From NCBI GenBank assembly GCA_016194825.1, contig JACQAR010000051.1, forward strand, positions 1 through 5,377: DNA of 5,377 bases, in the 5' to 3' direction. Source of the stretch: Chlamydiia bacterium. Lineage in GTDB: Bacteria; Chlamydiota; Chlamydiia; Chlamydiales; SM23-39. The translations under genes were made by a program, and so were the position numbers. Shown here piece after piece: positions 5,377 to 5,377 of the stretch. Every line of letters begins with the position of its first letter. Position 1 is the stretch's first letter. Below the pieces are notes generated by a model. The model did no database searches. It saw only the letters and a list, made by a program, of their open reading frames with translations, and was not told where the DNA came from.

Positions 5377-5377
5377 G

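Overview
The window reads as a stretch of chromosome from a Gram-negative, probably host-associated bacterium. It holds six coding regions and two unrelated palindromic repeats. A protein tyrosine phosphatase, a pair of exported proteins including an outer-membrane barrel, and repeat-rich intergenic DNA suggest an intracellular bacterium. An environmental chlamydia (Parachlamydiales type) is my best guess. This is an impression from protein style only: there is no marker gene, so taxonomy is unproven.

Layout. Positions 1-491 (+) carry the C-terminal part of a classical tyrosine phosphatase, cut by the left edge. It converges on, and overlaps by 35 bp, a secreted two-domain HIT-like protein (457-1665, -), which has a good Shine-Dalgarno and a plausible promoter at 1689-1717. 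The gap 1666-2008 is filled mostly by a 170-bp imperfect palindrome (1733-1902), followed by an extended -10 promoter. That promoter precedes a two-gene overlapping unit on the + strand: a predicted outer-membrane beta-barrel (2009-2947) and an exported five-bladed-propeller protein with GH130-like motifs (2928-3971). A second palindromic element (about 3999-4188) fills the next gap and ends seven bases before a four-helix membrane protein of the DUF4239 (bestrophin-like) family (4195-4986). The window closes with a 107-codon frame (5053-5376) whose C-terminus resembles siphovirus Gp157, apparently lacking the usual N-terminal half.

How the genes fit together. The barrel and propeller overlap by about 20 bp, both have signal peptides and probably share one transcript, so a joint role at the cell surface in glycan binding, turnover or uptake is a reasonable inference. 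The phosphatase and the HIT-like protein face each other and share no obvious pathway. The most unusual observations are the replacement of the catalytic histidine in the HIT motif, a probable second degenerate HIT fold upstream in the same exported protein, and the 4005-4180 element. That element has 33-position arms whose departures from Watson-Crick pairing are almost all G-U on the + strand, and an interior of short stems that all close on an AAA loop.
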